Both the position numbers and the translations under genes were made by a program. A DNA stretch of 64,000 nucleotides from Stratiolaelaps scimitus (lineage: Eukaryota; Arthropoda; Arachnida; Mesostigmata; Laelapidae), in the NCBI GenBank assembly GCA_019614645.1, contig JABWDB010000066.1, forward strand, positions 434,001-498,000. Direction: 5' to 3'. How positions within the stretch are numbered: the stretch's first letter is position 1; each line of letters starts with the position of its first letter. The notes under the pieces were generated by a model. It saw nothing but the letters and a program-made list of their open reading frames with translations. It ran no database searches and was not told the origin of the DNA. This document shows positions 52,501 to 64,000 of the stretch, piece after piece.

Positions 52501-53701
52501 TTACAGAGTTTTGAGGGCAGTTTACGAGTGTATTATGTACTCACGCACCGTTGCAGAGGTTGTTCGACGCTAGGCAAATATATTGCTCGTCATATGAAAA
52601 TCGCGGAACCTCTTAAAGGCGTTTCGCCGTCAGAAGGGCGGTGTAAATCGCTCAATATTTGAATGCTTATGGTATCGTCGGGGACGCAGCATCGCCTACA
52701 CACACACCCACACACACGCTAGACATTTATGAATCTCTGTACGTACACTTTCAAGACCTTCCTGACTAGGTGACAGGACAACACCGGATAGCAGCAATAC
52801 AGGAACTCAGGGATAACAAGACTCATGTCGAATATTGACAAAAGAAATCGGGCCGCTTAACTATAAAGTATAGCTATATTAAATAATTTCCCTTACGTTT
52901 GCCGCAATAGCCTTTTTAGAACGATGCCAGGATTCGGCTGTGCCCAATATTAAAATAATGAGCCTATTAGGCCGTCGTACGGGGGGGGTGGGGTTGCTGA
53001 AGACGTCGGTCTGTCTTTCTTGCTGGCTCGGTCGATTCAACAAGGCTACGAGACAATGGAGGCGGCTTAGATAATCGTCACTGTCTCCGCTATTAGTGGG
53101 TCCGCTCACGTCGATGTCACCTTCGCTTATTCGGAGAGAGAGAGACATAGGTAGAGGTCTCACGTGAGGTGATTATTAGCTAAAGAAATAAATAAGAGGG
53201 ACTAAATCAAGACGATCAAGATCTCAAGGGAAGCGCACAAACGACGAACCGGTAGCTAGACGCGGCGGCCTGATGATGAGTACGCGATCTCGATGAGTCC
53301 GATGCTCCAAACTCGCTGCACGATAAACAACAGCGGGAAATCGGGTGATCATGCCCAGGCACTGGGCAGTTCTCCGATATTGGAGAACTCCCCCCCCCTC
53401 ACGAAATGAGGAGAGACATAAAACAAACTGTGGTACACAAGTGTGCCGCCCTCAATGACGGTGATCGCGAAGAGAAACAACAACCACGACTTAATCACGC
53501 ACCTGCCAGGATAAATGGCTTGGACCGCTTATAATCAGCTACGCGGAGGCAGATGAGGCGAGTGCTTTTCGTAGGGAGTAAGTCCACCCCCGAGAGAGTC
53601 TGTCCAGAGGCTACTGCTATTGGGGAAAAACAGCTTACGGCCATAAGCGCTATATGATTGATGATGCTCAATTGACAAGTGTGTCAACAATTGAAGTATA
53701 G

Positions 53702-53978
53702 TTGTCTGTCCATTCGAGATTTATCCGAATGCCGGGTAGCAAATTTACCCGCGTTCGATTTGCATGGCCCATGCACCTATACAACCCCCTGGGTATTTTG
53801 TTCATGTAAAAACATTCTCCGAGGAGAAATGTGTAAGAATATCGAAACGAAATTTCCTCTTCAAATCGATAAAATGTTTAGAATTGAAATTTTTGTTTTG
53901 TTTACGGTAGACGGACGCTTCGGGAATATTTCTGGGCGCGAAGGAATATTTTCAGCGAGAATTCTAAGTCAAATTACG
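53702..53978 (+). other. Candidate coding exon with an EGF-like module
   Basis: The exon runs from an acceptor-like GAAGTATAG to a strong donor ACG|GTACGT; the frame stays open for 92 codons. The first part has six cysteines in an EGF-like order. Spacings are 8, 13, 8, 1 and 8 residues, including HGPC, FCSC and GEMC, which match the usual H-G-x-C, F-x-C-x-C and G-x-x-C features. The second gap is longer than normal. The rest (FRIEIFVLFTVDG, then REGIFSARILSQIT) is hydrophobic-alternating and looks like the start of a beta-rich domain. EGF modules act in extracellular adhesion and signalling proteins. Other protein-like open pieces lie downstream on the same strand (54038-54170, 54934-55152), but I could not join them into a gene. 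It could be a real exon or a relic. Confidence 0.38.
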
Positions 53979-53984
53979 GTACGT

Positions 53985-56900
53985 TATGATACTATGCAAC
54001 TTCTAGAATTTTCCGAAACCCTTAAATGCCGTTGATAGTGAAAACATCATATTTAGAGAACACCAGCGCTTACAATATTTATCAGCAATTTCTCCGGGAA
54101 TCTCCCAAATATTACTACACCGTGTCTAAAGCCGCAGACAAAGTTTTGCCAGTTTCAAAAATCGGCTAAAAATCTGAAATTTCCAAAATTTAATTTCTCA
54201 CAAACTACACATGAGCCATAGCATATATTGTCCCAAAATTTACCTCACCCAAGTTGCACCCCTTTTGAAAATTGAGGTGGACGAATTTTTGCTGCACATT
54301 GTTGTCAACGAAATTCTGTTTTGAAATGGGACTGGTGAATTGACCGATACTGTGGTTCTCAATATTTCCTCAGCATCGGAGTACCAATTATAGAGGACTC
54401 GGTGTAGTCCATGAACGTTAATCGACATCTTATATATATATATATATATATATGGTTTATTTATTATTCCCTTGGTAGGGATCTCTTTTACCTCAGAGGC
54501 GTGTTTAGGAGCGTTATATGTACAATGCAGATACCTTCCATTTGATCGGAAATCGGCTCTCGTAATATGGCCTCACCAGCGCAGACAGCGTGTCAGTGAT
54601 TACTGGAGGAAATTAATCCGAATATCATCTTCGTCAAAAAGATGTTCATAGAGAACCCAATTGACTGTAAACGTGTCCACGCTATTTCGTAATAGAAATA
54701 ATCTGATTAAATCGGATACTGTCTGAAGGTAAGCTCATGATAATGATATGCCTTCGCACACCTGAATGCAGATTCCACGAAAATCGTTGACGCTCGTACG
54801 ATTCAGTGAAGTGGCAGTCAGCTCGTATTCTTACCTGAAATAGCAGACGTTCACGTTAGCACCTATGTACAGCTTATGCTTAGCGAAAATTTCTACACAA
54901 TATTAATCCTTGGGCATACACAACAGCTTTTGATTGATTTCGAAGATAATGATCCATGGATGTTTTGTTCTCCTTTATGCCAATGCATATACTGAGATCG
55001 TACCGTGTATATTCAAGCAAAACATCGACGTTGAGATAAAAGTTACAAACAATTCTCCAATAAGGCATCAAATTTTCGTGCAAGCCTTGAAGCACGCCGG
55101 TCAGAAAGCTTCAAGTAGTGTGTTTGCCGTACTCGAAAATCTCATGTTTTGAACTTTTCTGTTTGCAAATCTAATGCTTTTTGCTATCTAAATGTGTGTT
55201 TATAGAGAAAAGCAAAGAATACAAATACGAGCCAAGTTGTCTTTAAAACGAAAGTTTACGAAGCTGCAACCCATCAAGTTGCGAACCCATTTGAATAGAC
55301 TGTACTAACTGCTATCATTGACATCCACCAATCACTGAACAAACCCGACACTGTTCATGGCTGTGGCGTTGCACCGAAGAGATTCTACCGTTCGTCAGCA
55401 CATAACTGTCGTAAATCCGAAGGGAGTTCAAGGTGTTTTAGTTTTGGTGCGGATTGCGTACGCTGTACAGCTTCGCCAATATTCTCCTCTTAAAAGTTAC
55501 TATGAGCCGCGGTCTAAGGCGCAACTTCCAAGCGTATGCTATCAACACGCCGAGAGGAGCCAGGGGAAGCTTTGATAATGAATAGCTATAATACATCTTT
55601 CTTATTCCCCTTTGACACGATCCAAATTGATTGAATAAATAATTGAGCACCAATGTCTACAGGCATTGTGGTTGCCTTCTCGCAATTCTAAGTAGATAAG
55701 TTCACTGAAGAAGAACGATCGATTTCCACACACAGATCAGCAACTCGCTACAGGTACTCCCTGCAAAGGCCTTCACCACACGAGAGAAAATGAAAAATAA
55801 TAGTTCAGTGCTGCGAATCGGCGCATATCAACAACATTGACATCATCCATTTCGTAGACTAACATATTATTAAATAATACCATTGTCATTATCATCATCA
55901 CGACCACGATCGCGCTTATTATTATTATTATCATTCCTCTCTGCTCCATTGAAGCGTTCGATTTGTCAGCTGTCGCCGACCACCAAGAGTTACGTACGTT
56001 TCAAGAACCCGCCGTGGGCAGAATGAAATGAAAGTGGGTTCTGCGATGACTCGTTGAGGAGCAGTGGGGCCCACTGGGCGGCATCCTCGCTGGCTTCCGT
56101 CACTCGACCACCCAGTGGACCCGGACGGTGCCCCCGCCTTCGGCAAACGAACAGCAGAAATAGCAGCAGCTGCTGTTGCTGCGGTATAGACTATGGCGTA
56201 GGCGCCCGCCACAGCAGAAACGGCAGCAGCAGCAGTTCACGATGGGGAAAAAAGGCGTCGTCCGTCTCTGGGGGTCTGGGTCTGCCCCGGCGGCCCTTCG
56301 GCCGAATGGCCCGTGGAGAAAGAATGAAGAAGAAAAAAAACTCGGCCCGGTCGGTCGGCCCCGTTTAATCGAAAGCGGCGCGCAAACTCTGTTCTTATTC
56401 TGCAGCTGCGCCGTGGACGTCTCCTTTTTTGCAGTTGATTGCCATAGAACACCCCCAAGCTGTCCCTGTGAGAGGGAAGTCCGGAGATGGGGGCACATCA
56501 GGGGGGGGTGCGCCCACAAGAAGAAGCAAAGACAAATGTTGCAAATTTCGCAAACGCTGATCATCATCGCCATCATCATAATCATCATCATCGTCGAGTG
56601 CGGCGCAACGAGCCGCACTTCACCACCGCTGCCTCTCCATCGATGACTTCGCCTCGAACCGAGAGGTGGAAACGCGCCTAGGCCGTGCCGTCTGCTCGTA
56701 GTGGGTGTATGTCGGTATATGAGTGAGTGTGCGGCTGAACTTGTATCTTGAGGAGGGGGAAATAGTGCAGAGTCTGTGGAAAACCAATGCCTGGAAATTG
56801 GAGCCGTGACCAGGATGTAGCAGAGAGACCGAAGCGCACAGATACCCCACAACTGGCCTCTCCAGTGCCTTCTTTCCATATCGATCTTCTTTCCGCGCAC

Positions 56901-59900
56901 ACACCGCAGGCCTCCCTCGAGCGCGTACTTAAATGGCTCGCAGGTCTGTTCTCAGCACCAGGCGTTTGTCTGTTAAATGATTGTGAACACAGGTCGGAAA
57001 CTGACAGATTCACTTGGCCGAGTACGAACAGACGGCATCTGAGTGCTCCGCGTCGATTCGATGCACATGTTCTTGCCGCCTTTTTGCCGCCTCATCGCGG
57101 CATGAAACCCTGGGGCCTTTACACTCCGCAGGCGGTCAGACGCGGATCAGCGAGTTAGCAAACAACACTTTTATGTTGAATGCCTTGATCATTTTTGCGA
57201 CATTCTCAAAGCTAATGGTGTCTCTCGAGAATGTCAGCTCCTCGGCAACACTGTGCACTCGCTGCTTCGGGGATTGTTAAGAGGATATTGAATTTTGACC
57301 CTGAAAACAGGTCAATCAATTATCCAAGGTGTTTTTGGTAGTGTATAGTATTGTGTATAATCTTATAAGCATGCATCAATAAGATCAACAAATCGTTGTT
57401 TGCACAATTGCTGAAACTGCGCGAACGTCATCTGGCGTGATTTGGTGAACACCATTCAAAATAGTATTGGCCAACTCCTTGCTTAAGACGCCACGCGGTT
57501 AGTAGCAATCGCTGGCATTGCATAATAATACATTCACGGCTATGAAGCAATTGCTCGTAGTCGAGCTCTAAACCACAAGATAGTAATTCCTTGTGAATAG
57601 AGTTTGAATGGTCGAATTGAACTTTTCAATATAAAGATAGATCTACTATGTCAATTTTTTTTGGAATAGCTCAAAGAGTGGCAAATATCCTATTTGCCAA
57701 ATTCCGTCTCTCTCAAACAGGTAGCTTTTTTGCCTGAGCCAAATCGAGCCTCGTCATATGCCCAATTCCTTCATAGCACCACCACCACCACCCTCCTCTC
57801 GGTATAAGACCACTGTGTGTTCTAGTCGTGTCGTGCAGCCACCTACGCAGACGCCTAGGTAGCTGCCTAGCATCCAGCTGCATTCACACACACAGTCTAT
57901 TGGCATCGAATGTATCGACTTAATGTGTCTGTTGTGGTTGTATTCAGCAGTGTTGTGTAGTTGGTCTCCCCTTTAGCCTCCATCGGAGAGTCTTAATGTT
58001 GTCACGAATCGGACGACTGGCTGACGATTGGCTACACGACAGCATGGTGCATTTTGTACATTCTATGCTTCCTGTGCTTGCCTGCATTTTAGCAGGCACA
58101 AATATCCAATTAGGCCGTTACCCCATCGTTCCTACACCGAACCCAAACGGACGCGTCCACACTCAGCCGTATTGGGGACGGACAGACAGACAGACGGACA
58201 TACAGACGGACGAGCAGACAGACAGACGAACGGACGGACAGACAGGCAGACAGCAACTTTGGTCTAGGCGAGCTAAAAGTATAAATACGTCATAGGGTCA
58301 CGACAGAAGCAACGATCGGCGAACGTCGGGGAATACGATGGGGTAGTCCCATACCCCCCCCCCCCGCCGTTAGGCTACCGCTTACCCTCGCGCCGCGGCT
58401 GCTCACGTGGCTATTTGCTATTCGCCAATGGGGGAAGGAGCCGACATGAATGGGCTTAATATCAGGCTGGTAGAAACAGTGACTAATGCAAGAGATGAGT
58501 GAGAAGCCTTATATTCTATTAGCTTGTTTGTTGTGTATATACTTGTGTGGAGGTTGCTACGTTGTTGCCTATGGACTATAAAAGGTGGTGGTGGGGTTGT
58601 CGATGTCTGTCAATAAGCCTTGTTGACACGTCCAATTACCCATTGGTTGTTGCTGTTATTGTACCAAGTTAACTTTATACAAACACCCCTACACGGGTAC
58701 ATGTATAGACCCTTGTAGCGGTGTTTCGACTACCGAATTACGTTGTTGTAGACTTGATTTTTTAGCGATAAATATTATCGAATGTCTATCTTATTGTGTT
58801 CAGCAGGAGATGTAAAGAAATATTAAAGAATAGTGAAATTAACGCAAAACTAAATGACACATTCCCAATGGAACTCTCCCGGAGCACAAATCCACATACT
58901 TTTATACAGATTTGCTATTATATATTCCTACAGTATGTTCGTGCCTGTGTCCTCGCCAACCTTTTCAAAAGGTCGCGAGGTTGCTTTGTGTGAACACCGC
59001 CATATCGCTTTACCAACTCTCTCTCTCATTGATATCTGCGCACGAGGGTCGACCAGGTCCAGCCATCCGTTCAGACTTCTCTCATTTCTCTCTCTCTCTC
59101 TCTCTATATCTAATCCTGACCCAGTCGCTTGCCCCAAGGCAAGAACCATCTGGGTCCGAGCCTGTTTCGACCGAACCATGGCGGACAGGGGTCGCACGCG
59201 TGCAGTTGTTGTAAAGCAGCAGTTGCTGGCATAGCCCTTCACTTCACCGTGAAGCAGGAGTCCAGCAGAATAGACTGAATGACCTAGAGCCCCCTGAAGA
59301 GCTCAAAGAGAGAGACCTCGACGACAACGACGACACAGGCAGGCATAGAAAAACTCGAAGGCTGATTGGTGGGGTGGTCAGTGAACCGAAAAATATGGAC
59401 AAACCCCATTCGGCGAGGGGATAGTGTAGACGAAGGGGTGACCACATACAAAATTGTGAAACGCGAAATAGACAAATAGCCGTTGTAGGTTGCGCCTTGT
59501 GTTGTGTACCTAAATGAATGTATCAATGAATGAAAATAGAGAAAAAGCGTCGCTCGTGGCGGACGACTTCAAATGGAGGCAACATTAGCTGGAATTGAGC
59601 AATGAAGTATTCATAGCATAGGTGCAATTAGTAAAATGATTATAAAAAAATCTAGTTTCATATGAAAGTCAGCCGACGTCAAACTACAGGCGTTGTTTCG
59701 AGTGGCTACACGTTGTTGGAGCCCGGTGACCTGGTGGTCCATTCGTGTGCGCCTTCGAGCAATCGGAGGAGAGACACGTAGGTGCCCGCAAGGGCTCTGT
59801 CCCCACCCGTTGCACATTTGCATTTAAGAGTCCGTCTTACGAAGCAATGCTAAAAGCAGTTGTACTGTGGACGTTAAATGTTGGCTGAGAGTCAGCCTGA

Positions 59901-62440
59901 ACGAAAAAAAACAACATGTTATTGAAGCTAAGACGATTGTAGATCATTTATTTTTATTTAATAAACAAATAAAAGCTTTACCTTTACCTTTATTGTCGTT
60001 AATGAATAAGAAGATGACAGAATAATGTCTGCCGTTATTTCTGCGTTGTCGACGAATGATTGATCGCTTGGCAGTAACGATAGTTCTACTTTATGATAGG
60101 TAATTAAATTAAGCTGTTCGCTTATTAAAGTGTGGATAAATTATAGGTATTTTTTGTGTGTGCGTGTGTGTGTGTGTGTGTGCTGCCAGCATAGCATGAT
60201 TTTGAATGAATTTTCGACCTGTAATCACGCTAATGACATTAGCAATTACTTTATATAGCTGAATAATTTAGCTTTCATAACCTGCTGGCCGGCTAATCAT
60301 TGATGTCGGACACGCTTCTGTGCACACTTATTATGCAAATTACAAATTAACAAATCGACACGAACCCACGCGCTCGAATGGTCAAACTCCATCTCTCTCT
60401 CTCTCCCATCGATACTCGGGGGGTCTGTTATATTTTATCACAATCTCCAAGGAGTACTCTTCGGTTGTCCCTCTCTGATTTACCAATGGACACTACTAGA
60501 CTCAGTTTAACAGGCGCTCCAATGAGTCGATTCACTTGAAATGACTCTGAAACTACAAAGCGCGGGTGACATTTGACAGAGTAATCAACCTCGCACGTAA
60601 ATTACGCAATGCAAAACCGCACTGTCCCTTATAGTAGTCATCGTCGTATAATACTTGCCGCGATCAACATATCTGCTTGGCAGTCGGTTCTACCGGACTG
60701 CGGCAGCCTCAATCTTGTACTCTTGATTGTCAGCCAATACGAGGTATAGACAAATGCTTGAGGTCGCCTTCGCCGCTTGACTTAACAGCAAGGGTGTTCC
60801 GATCACTGAGGTCAGATCTCGTAAAGTAGTTGCCGGTTAAGATCAAGCTCGTACGTCGAGCTATCATTAGTGGCACGTCCCGAACACTAGCCGAGCTGTA
60901 CTAGACCATTCAGTCTCTTTGACCATGACGACTAGACGCGTTCGCTCGCACGGGAAAAGAGAGGCAACACCGATTCCATCATCAGCACTGCGTGTCGCGA
61001 CCGGCTTCGATGATCAGGGACACACATATATCTCTAAAGCATACGATATGTCTGTAGGTCGACAACGTCGTTCCGAGGCCAGCGTCCTTCGTTGACACAT
61101 ATGGAGATACGTGGATGACACACGCCTCGCCTCGGGGATGTCTCTGTTGCCCGAGGCGCCTGCTCCGGCCTCGCGCAGTCGCTCCTGGAGCAGAGAAGTG
61201 CTCCTCAACCTTGTTCGTTCATTCAAGTTGTCTTTGTCATCCATTCATTATTGACTCGTTTGTCAGTGAAGTCCTTGCAACCGACACGATTCATAGACAC
61301 ATAAATAGATAGATAGATAATGTGTTCGGATCGTCATGCGTGTCAGTGAGCAGACTCGACCAGGGATACTTGATGACCACATCTGGGTACTTAAACGTGA
61401 CATGGTATGATCCTCGAGTAGAGGCGGCTACAACTGCACCACGATAATACCGTGACCGTTACAACGACTGAGGCAGAGAGAGCGAGAGAGAGGCCACGAC
61501 AATGAGTCAACCGGATGATACAAGCGTTGTAGGTACTCGTACTTGGATCGATAATGATGACGGTGTCGAGACAACAAGCTATTATAGCTGTCTAGAAAGA
61601 CATGCAAACGGGCGTGTCTCGCACAGAGTGTTCGTTGGTAGCTCCGGTGCTGCTGTTGCTGAGAGAGCTGGTGGCTAAGCATCAAGCGAGTGAATCGATC
61701 CAGGCCTGTCTCGTCGGTAACCGCTCTGCTCAAAGTCTGTCGAGAGCACGTCATCCAACTATAACACGTCGATCGCCGAGTAACATCTCAAGCTAAGCGT
61801 TACTTCTACGGATTCTACCACAGCAGCGGCAACAGGAGCAACTGGAGCTGTAGCATCAATGGCACGGTGGTATCGGGCCGTACAACAGTGGTGTTATAGC
61901 ACAAGTATAAGGTGGATCAGCCGCAGCGGCAGCAGCACCAGCAGCAGCAGCAACAGGAGGGAGTGAATGACTGATTGCTAAGGTGGTCGCCGACAGTCGC
62001 TCAGTTAGCTCTGGCCTCAAGCGTTCCTCGTGGTAGCCTCGAAGGTATTTGGTCTAATGCGGCAACCGTCGGTCGAGTCTCCTGTATGAGGCGTCGTCCA
62101 GTCGGCCGATCCTGCCTCCCTCGCTCGCTCGCTCGCGTACCCAGCGATTGGTATCGCTGTTACATGTAGACGTAAGCGTGGATGCAATGCCCAATGGCTC
62201 AATGTTTCATGCTATGGTAGCCGTTGTTCTCAGTAATAGCCTACAAGTGCATATCACAACAGAGCTTTGTTCGAGCGACCACGAGGCCGTGTGTCGAGCC
62301 GGCGAGTCCGAGCCGACGGTGGTTTGTGGTCTTTGACGTTCGGCTGCGCTCGTGCGTGTGTGTGTGTATGGGTAGCTGTGTATTTACACAAACGCTACAG
62401 TGCAGATGACAACGATTCCTCGGAGTGCGGACGACAAACT
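53985..62440. other. Gene-poor spacer with GC-rich island and tandem repeats
   Basis: No gene is firmly supported. A TA tract lies at 54430-54453. The island at about 55990-57130 is GC-rich and open in several frames on both strands, with runs of Gln, Ser, Cys and Met that reflect triplet repeats; it may be a promoter or 5' exon. A GACA/GACG tandem array lies at 58177-58254, a TATAAAAGG motif at 58577-58585, a TG tract at 60155-60182 and CAG-rich sequence at 61920-61960. Confidence 0.5.
58177..58254. repeat. Degenerate (GACA/GACG)n tetranucleotide array
   Basis: About 78 bases consist mostly of GACA and GACG units with a few substitutions. On the + strand the repeat frame reads as Asp-Arg-Gln-Thr, so open frames here are repeat-driven. 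A similar shorter GGAC array occurs near 10215-10250. Confidence 0.9.
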
Positions 62441-62454
62441 GTCGGATAGAGAGC

Positions 62455-62652
62455 ATGGTCAGTAGCACTGCTCAACGGCCCGTTCAATCTAGCGGAGATT
62501 TAGCTCTACCTGATGACGGATCGTGCAAGCTTGCCCCCCCCCCCCTGATGGATGAAGCATGCTACGGTGACATTTGCTCAGTAGTCGAGCAACGATCACT
62601 GTCAACTGCTCGTGTTTTCTCGACACACCGTGACTATCGAGGGGATCGATAA
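62455..62652 (+). other. Possible upstream exon of the right-edge gene
   Basis: A 65-codon frame opens at an ATG (62455) and ends at TAA (62650-62652). Its composition is polar and Ser/Pro-rich (STAQRPVQSSGDLALPDDG), similar to the long coding region that starts about 300 bases later. A donor-like ACG|GTGACA lies near 62567. It crosses a run of about 12 C, where a sequencing length error would shift the frame. It may be a 5' exon of the same gene, an upstream open frame in the leader, or nothing. Confidence 0.22.
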
Positions 62653-62952
62653 ATAGATATACTTTGTTTCGGCACTTCGTACTTGTCTACTTAACTCAGC
62701 ATTTCGTGTGTTTCACATAGGTGCTGTAATGTTATAATAATAGTAACAATAACGATATATGTGAATATGTCAAGTATAAGTGCTCGTGTGTTGCTGTAGA
62801 TCGCCGTCGAACTGTGTCCGTTCCATTTGACGCGATAATAAGGATTCTCCATATCCACCACCTTCGTTGTTATCGTTATCATCATCATCATCATCATCGC
62901 GGTGTTCCAACGTTGTGTTTGGCAACCTGGCCGTAACCTAATTGTACGCGAT

Positions 62953-64000
62953 ATGATGCTCGAAGTGGAGGACGTCACCGCCGCCGTGGCCGCCACCGCC
63001 GCCGCCAACCAACGATCGCAGAGGGCTCGTTCGTGGCCACTTCCTCGGCCGCCTCCCATCTCGGAGATTGTTCGAGATCCTCGAAATGCGCCACCAAAAC
63101 CTCGCCGACACCAGTACAGCCCAGAGAGTGTCGCTCCCACAGTTCGATGTGGACAGTTCTTCACTCGGAGTCAGCGGAAAGATTCCCTACCCACTGTTGG
63201 TGAAGACACTATCGACTCAAGCGGTGCCAGCGACCCCGTGGAGCTGTCACGACCCCTCGAGGCGCGAGTACGAAAGCCTGTCGCAAGAACACAGGTGATA
63301 AGGCGTCGCTCGAGATCCGTTGTGGCGATGACGTCTTGCGAGGTTCAGGCGGTCACCGTCGGCTACCGAGAGGTAAATGGGCAACAGCACACAAAGCTAG
63401 CGGCAGCGACCCACAGCGACTCTATGAGATATTTCGCTAGTCCATGTTCCAGCGGCAATCGGAGCGGCGATTTTCGGAGCTACTTTGACTTGGATCGCGA
63501 CTGTTACCACTCGTCAATGACGTGCGAGTCGCTCGACTCAATGCCCAGCAGGTCAAGCAGTCCATCACAGTCTGCGGCCCCCGAAGAACGACCTCGAGTT
63601 GTGCCCCCACCGCCGCTCTGTGCCGGCCTCACCACAGAGATGCAGACGACAACGAAGAAACGCGGAAGCATTAAAAAGCTCCTGTCTAGACTTAACGTTA
63701 CAATTCGAGGAGAAAAGGATACGCCGATTGCTGCAGCAGCGGTAGGCGCAGGCGCCGCGTCAACGACATCATCAGCTAGTCAATTCAACGGTCTGAGCAT
63801 TAGCTATCCTGTGCTAACCAGTGATACGCGAGGCAAGGATGTCGATTGGGTGAACTTCTTTCACGAGCTCAACAGTGCCAATAGCTCTCGGAGCGAGTCG
63901 CCATGCCCTAGCCTTCAGTCGGACATCGTAAGCAGCTATGAGAAGGCTGGGGCCACACTGCCGTTCCATCGGGGCAGCTCGTCGAAACTCGGCGAATATC
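62953..64000 (+). CDS. Partial gene: N-terminal or internal part of a large disordered, Ser/Pro-rich protein
   Basis: The frame is open from 62842 to the window edge (386 codons) without a stop, far beyond chance, and I see no low-complexity explanation for most of it. The first ATG is at 62953. An AG-free, pyrimidine-rich stretch from about 62843 to 62963 followed by CGAAG and GTGGAG suggests that the true exon may begin at an acceptor at 62965 or 62970. From the ATG there are at least 349 residues: an Ala/Thr-rich start, a PPKPRR SH3-ligand-like motif (47-52), an Arg-rich patch (117-121), a Ser-rich segment (196-208), VVPPPPL (216-222), a basic amphipathic KKRGSIKKLLSRLN (235-248) and VDWVNFFHELN (297-307). 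No folded domain is visible. It resembles the disordered part of a cytoplasmic scaffold or exchange factor; I cannot name the family. Confidence 0.75.
   Translation, partial: MMLEVEDVTAAVAATAAANQRSQRARSWPLPRPPPISEIVRDPRNAPPKPRRHQYSPESVAPTVRCGQFFTRSQRKDSLPTVGEDTIDSSGASDPVELSRPLEARVRKPVARTQVIRRRSRSVVAMTSCEVQAVTVGYREVNGQQHTKLAAATHSDSMRYFASPCSSGNRSGDFRSYFDLDRDCYHSSMTCESLDSMPSRSSSPSQSAAPEERPRVVPPPPLCAGLTTEMQTTTKKRGSIKKLLSRLNVTIRGEKDTPIAAAAVGAGAASTTSSASQFNGLSISYPVLTSDTRGKDVDWVNFFHELNSANSSRSESPCPSLQSDIVSSYEKAGATLPFHRGSSSKLGEY

Larger units (their letters stand above)
34110..53690. other. Gene-poor spacer with GC-rich islands and many microsatellites
   Basis: No gene is firmly supported. Contents include a CAG/CAA-rich stretch (34650-34715), a (TA)n at 36771-36803, CAA repeats near 37019-37043, a 15-G run at 37474-37488, C runs at 37667-37678 and 40456-40469, CTG repeats at 41951-42001, a poly(A) at 43271-43286, TA and GA tracts at 44222-44259, a long GA tract at 44580-44617, a GA tract at 49090-49111 and TA tracts at 49554-49583 and 51723-51780. 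A GC-rich island lies at about 47410-47700. Weak exon candidates (36650, 39482, 45265-45495 minus) are discussed as findings or rejected. Confidence 0.5.

Noticed and set aside
56100..56900. 266-codon minus-strand open frame
   Set aside because: It contains Met, Cys, Ser and Phe runs from ATC/CAG repeats and no recognisable domain; it sits in a GC-rich island open in several frames.
1..64000. CRISPR arrays, rRNA genes, functional tRNA genes, operons, prophage
   Set aside because: None seen; repeats are microsatellites, there are no spaced identical direct repeats, and the sequence is eukaryotic in organisation.

Overview
This window is eukaryotic and very probably arthropod nuclear DNA. The clearest gene encodes a secreted Gly/Tyr-rich plus Val-Pro-repeat protein of cuticle type, driven by a TATA box and an arthropod-style TCAGT initiator. 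Genes are very sparse, spacers are long, and (TA)n, (CA)n, (GA)n and trinucleotide microsatellites recur every few kilobases. There is no operon, Shine-Dalgarno or other prokaryotic organisation. A chelicerate (mite or tick) fits the low gene density and the protein type, but that is a guess.

Layout. 1-10.39 kb: no convincing gene; composite microsatellites, then a G-rich tract at 9978-10290 that ends in a core promoter. 10.39-11.44 kb: a complete intronless 221-residue cuticular-type gene with promoter, signal peptide, stop and poly(A) signal. 15.0-17.9 kb: several short protein-like segments between plausible splice sites. One (16056-16311) has a cysteine pattern resembling a mannose-6-phosphate-receptor-homology (MRH) repeat. 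Among them lie a tRNA-Ser-like element and a perfect 23-bp inverted repeat. 18.5-19.45 kb: a degraded mariner-family transposase, with an unrelated open segment on the opposite strand beside it. 19.5-53.6 kb: mostly gene-free, with GC-rich islands, microsatellites and a few weak exon candidates (31.46, 33.76, 36.65, 45.3 kb). 53.7 kb: a candidate exon with an EGF-like cysteine pattern and a strong splice donor. 62.95 kb to the right edge: a long open coding region, probably the first part or an internal exon of a large disordered signalling or scaffold protein, cut off by the window.

Only three items are strong: the cuticular-type gene, the right-edge coding region and the mariner relic. All other exon candidates come from reading frame, composition, motifs and splice-like dinucleotides alone and carry low confidence. 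I see no evidence that the genes form one pathway, and no clear novel system; the items most worth checking are the MRH-like and EGF-like exon candidates and the 23-bp hairpin next to the tRNA-like element.
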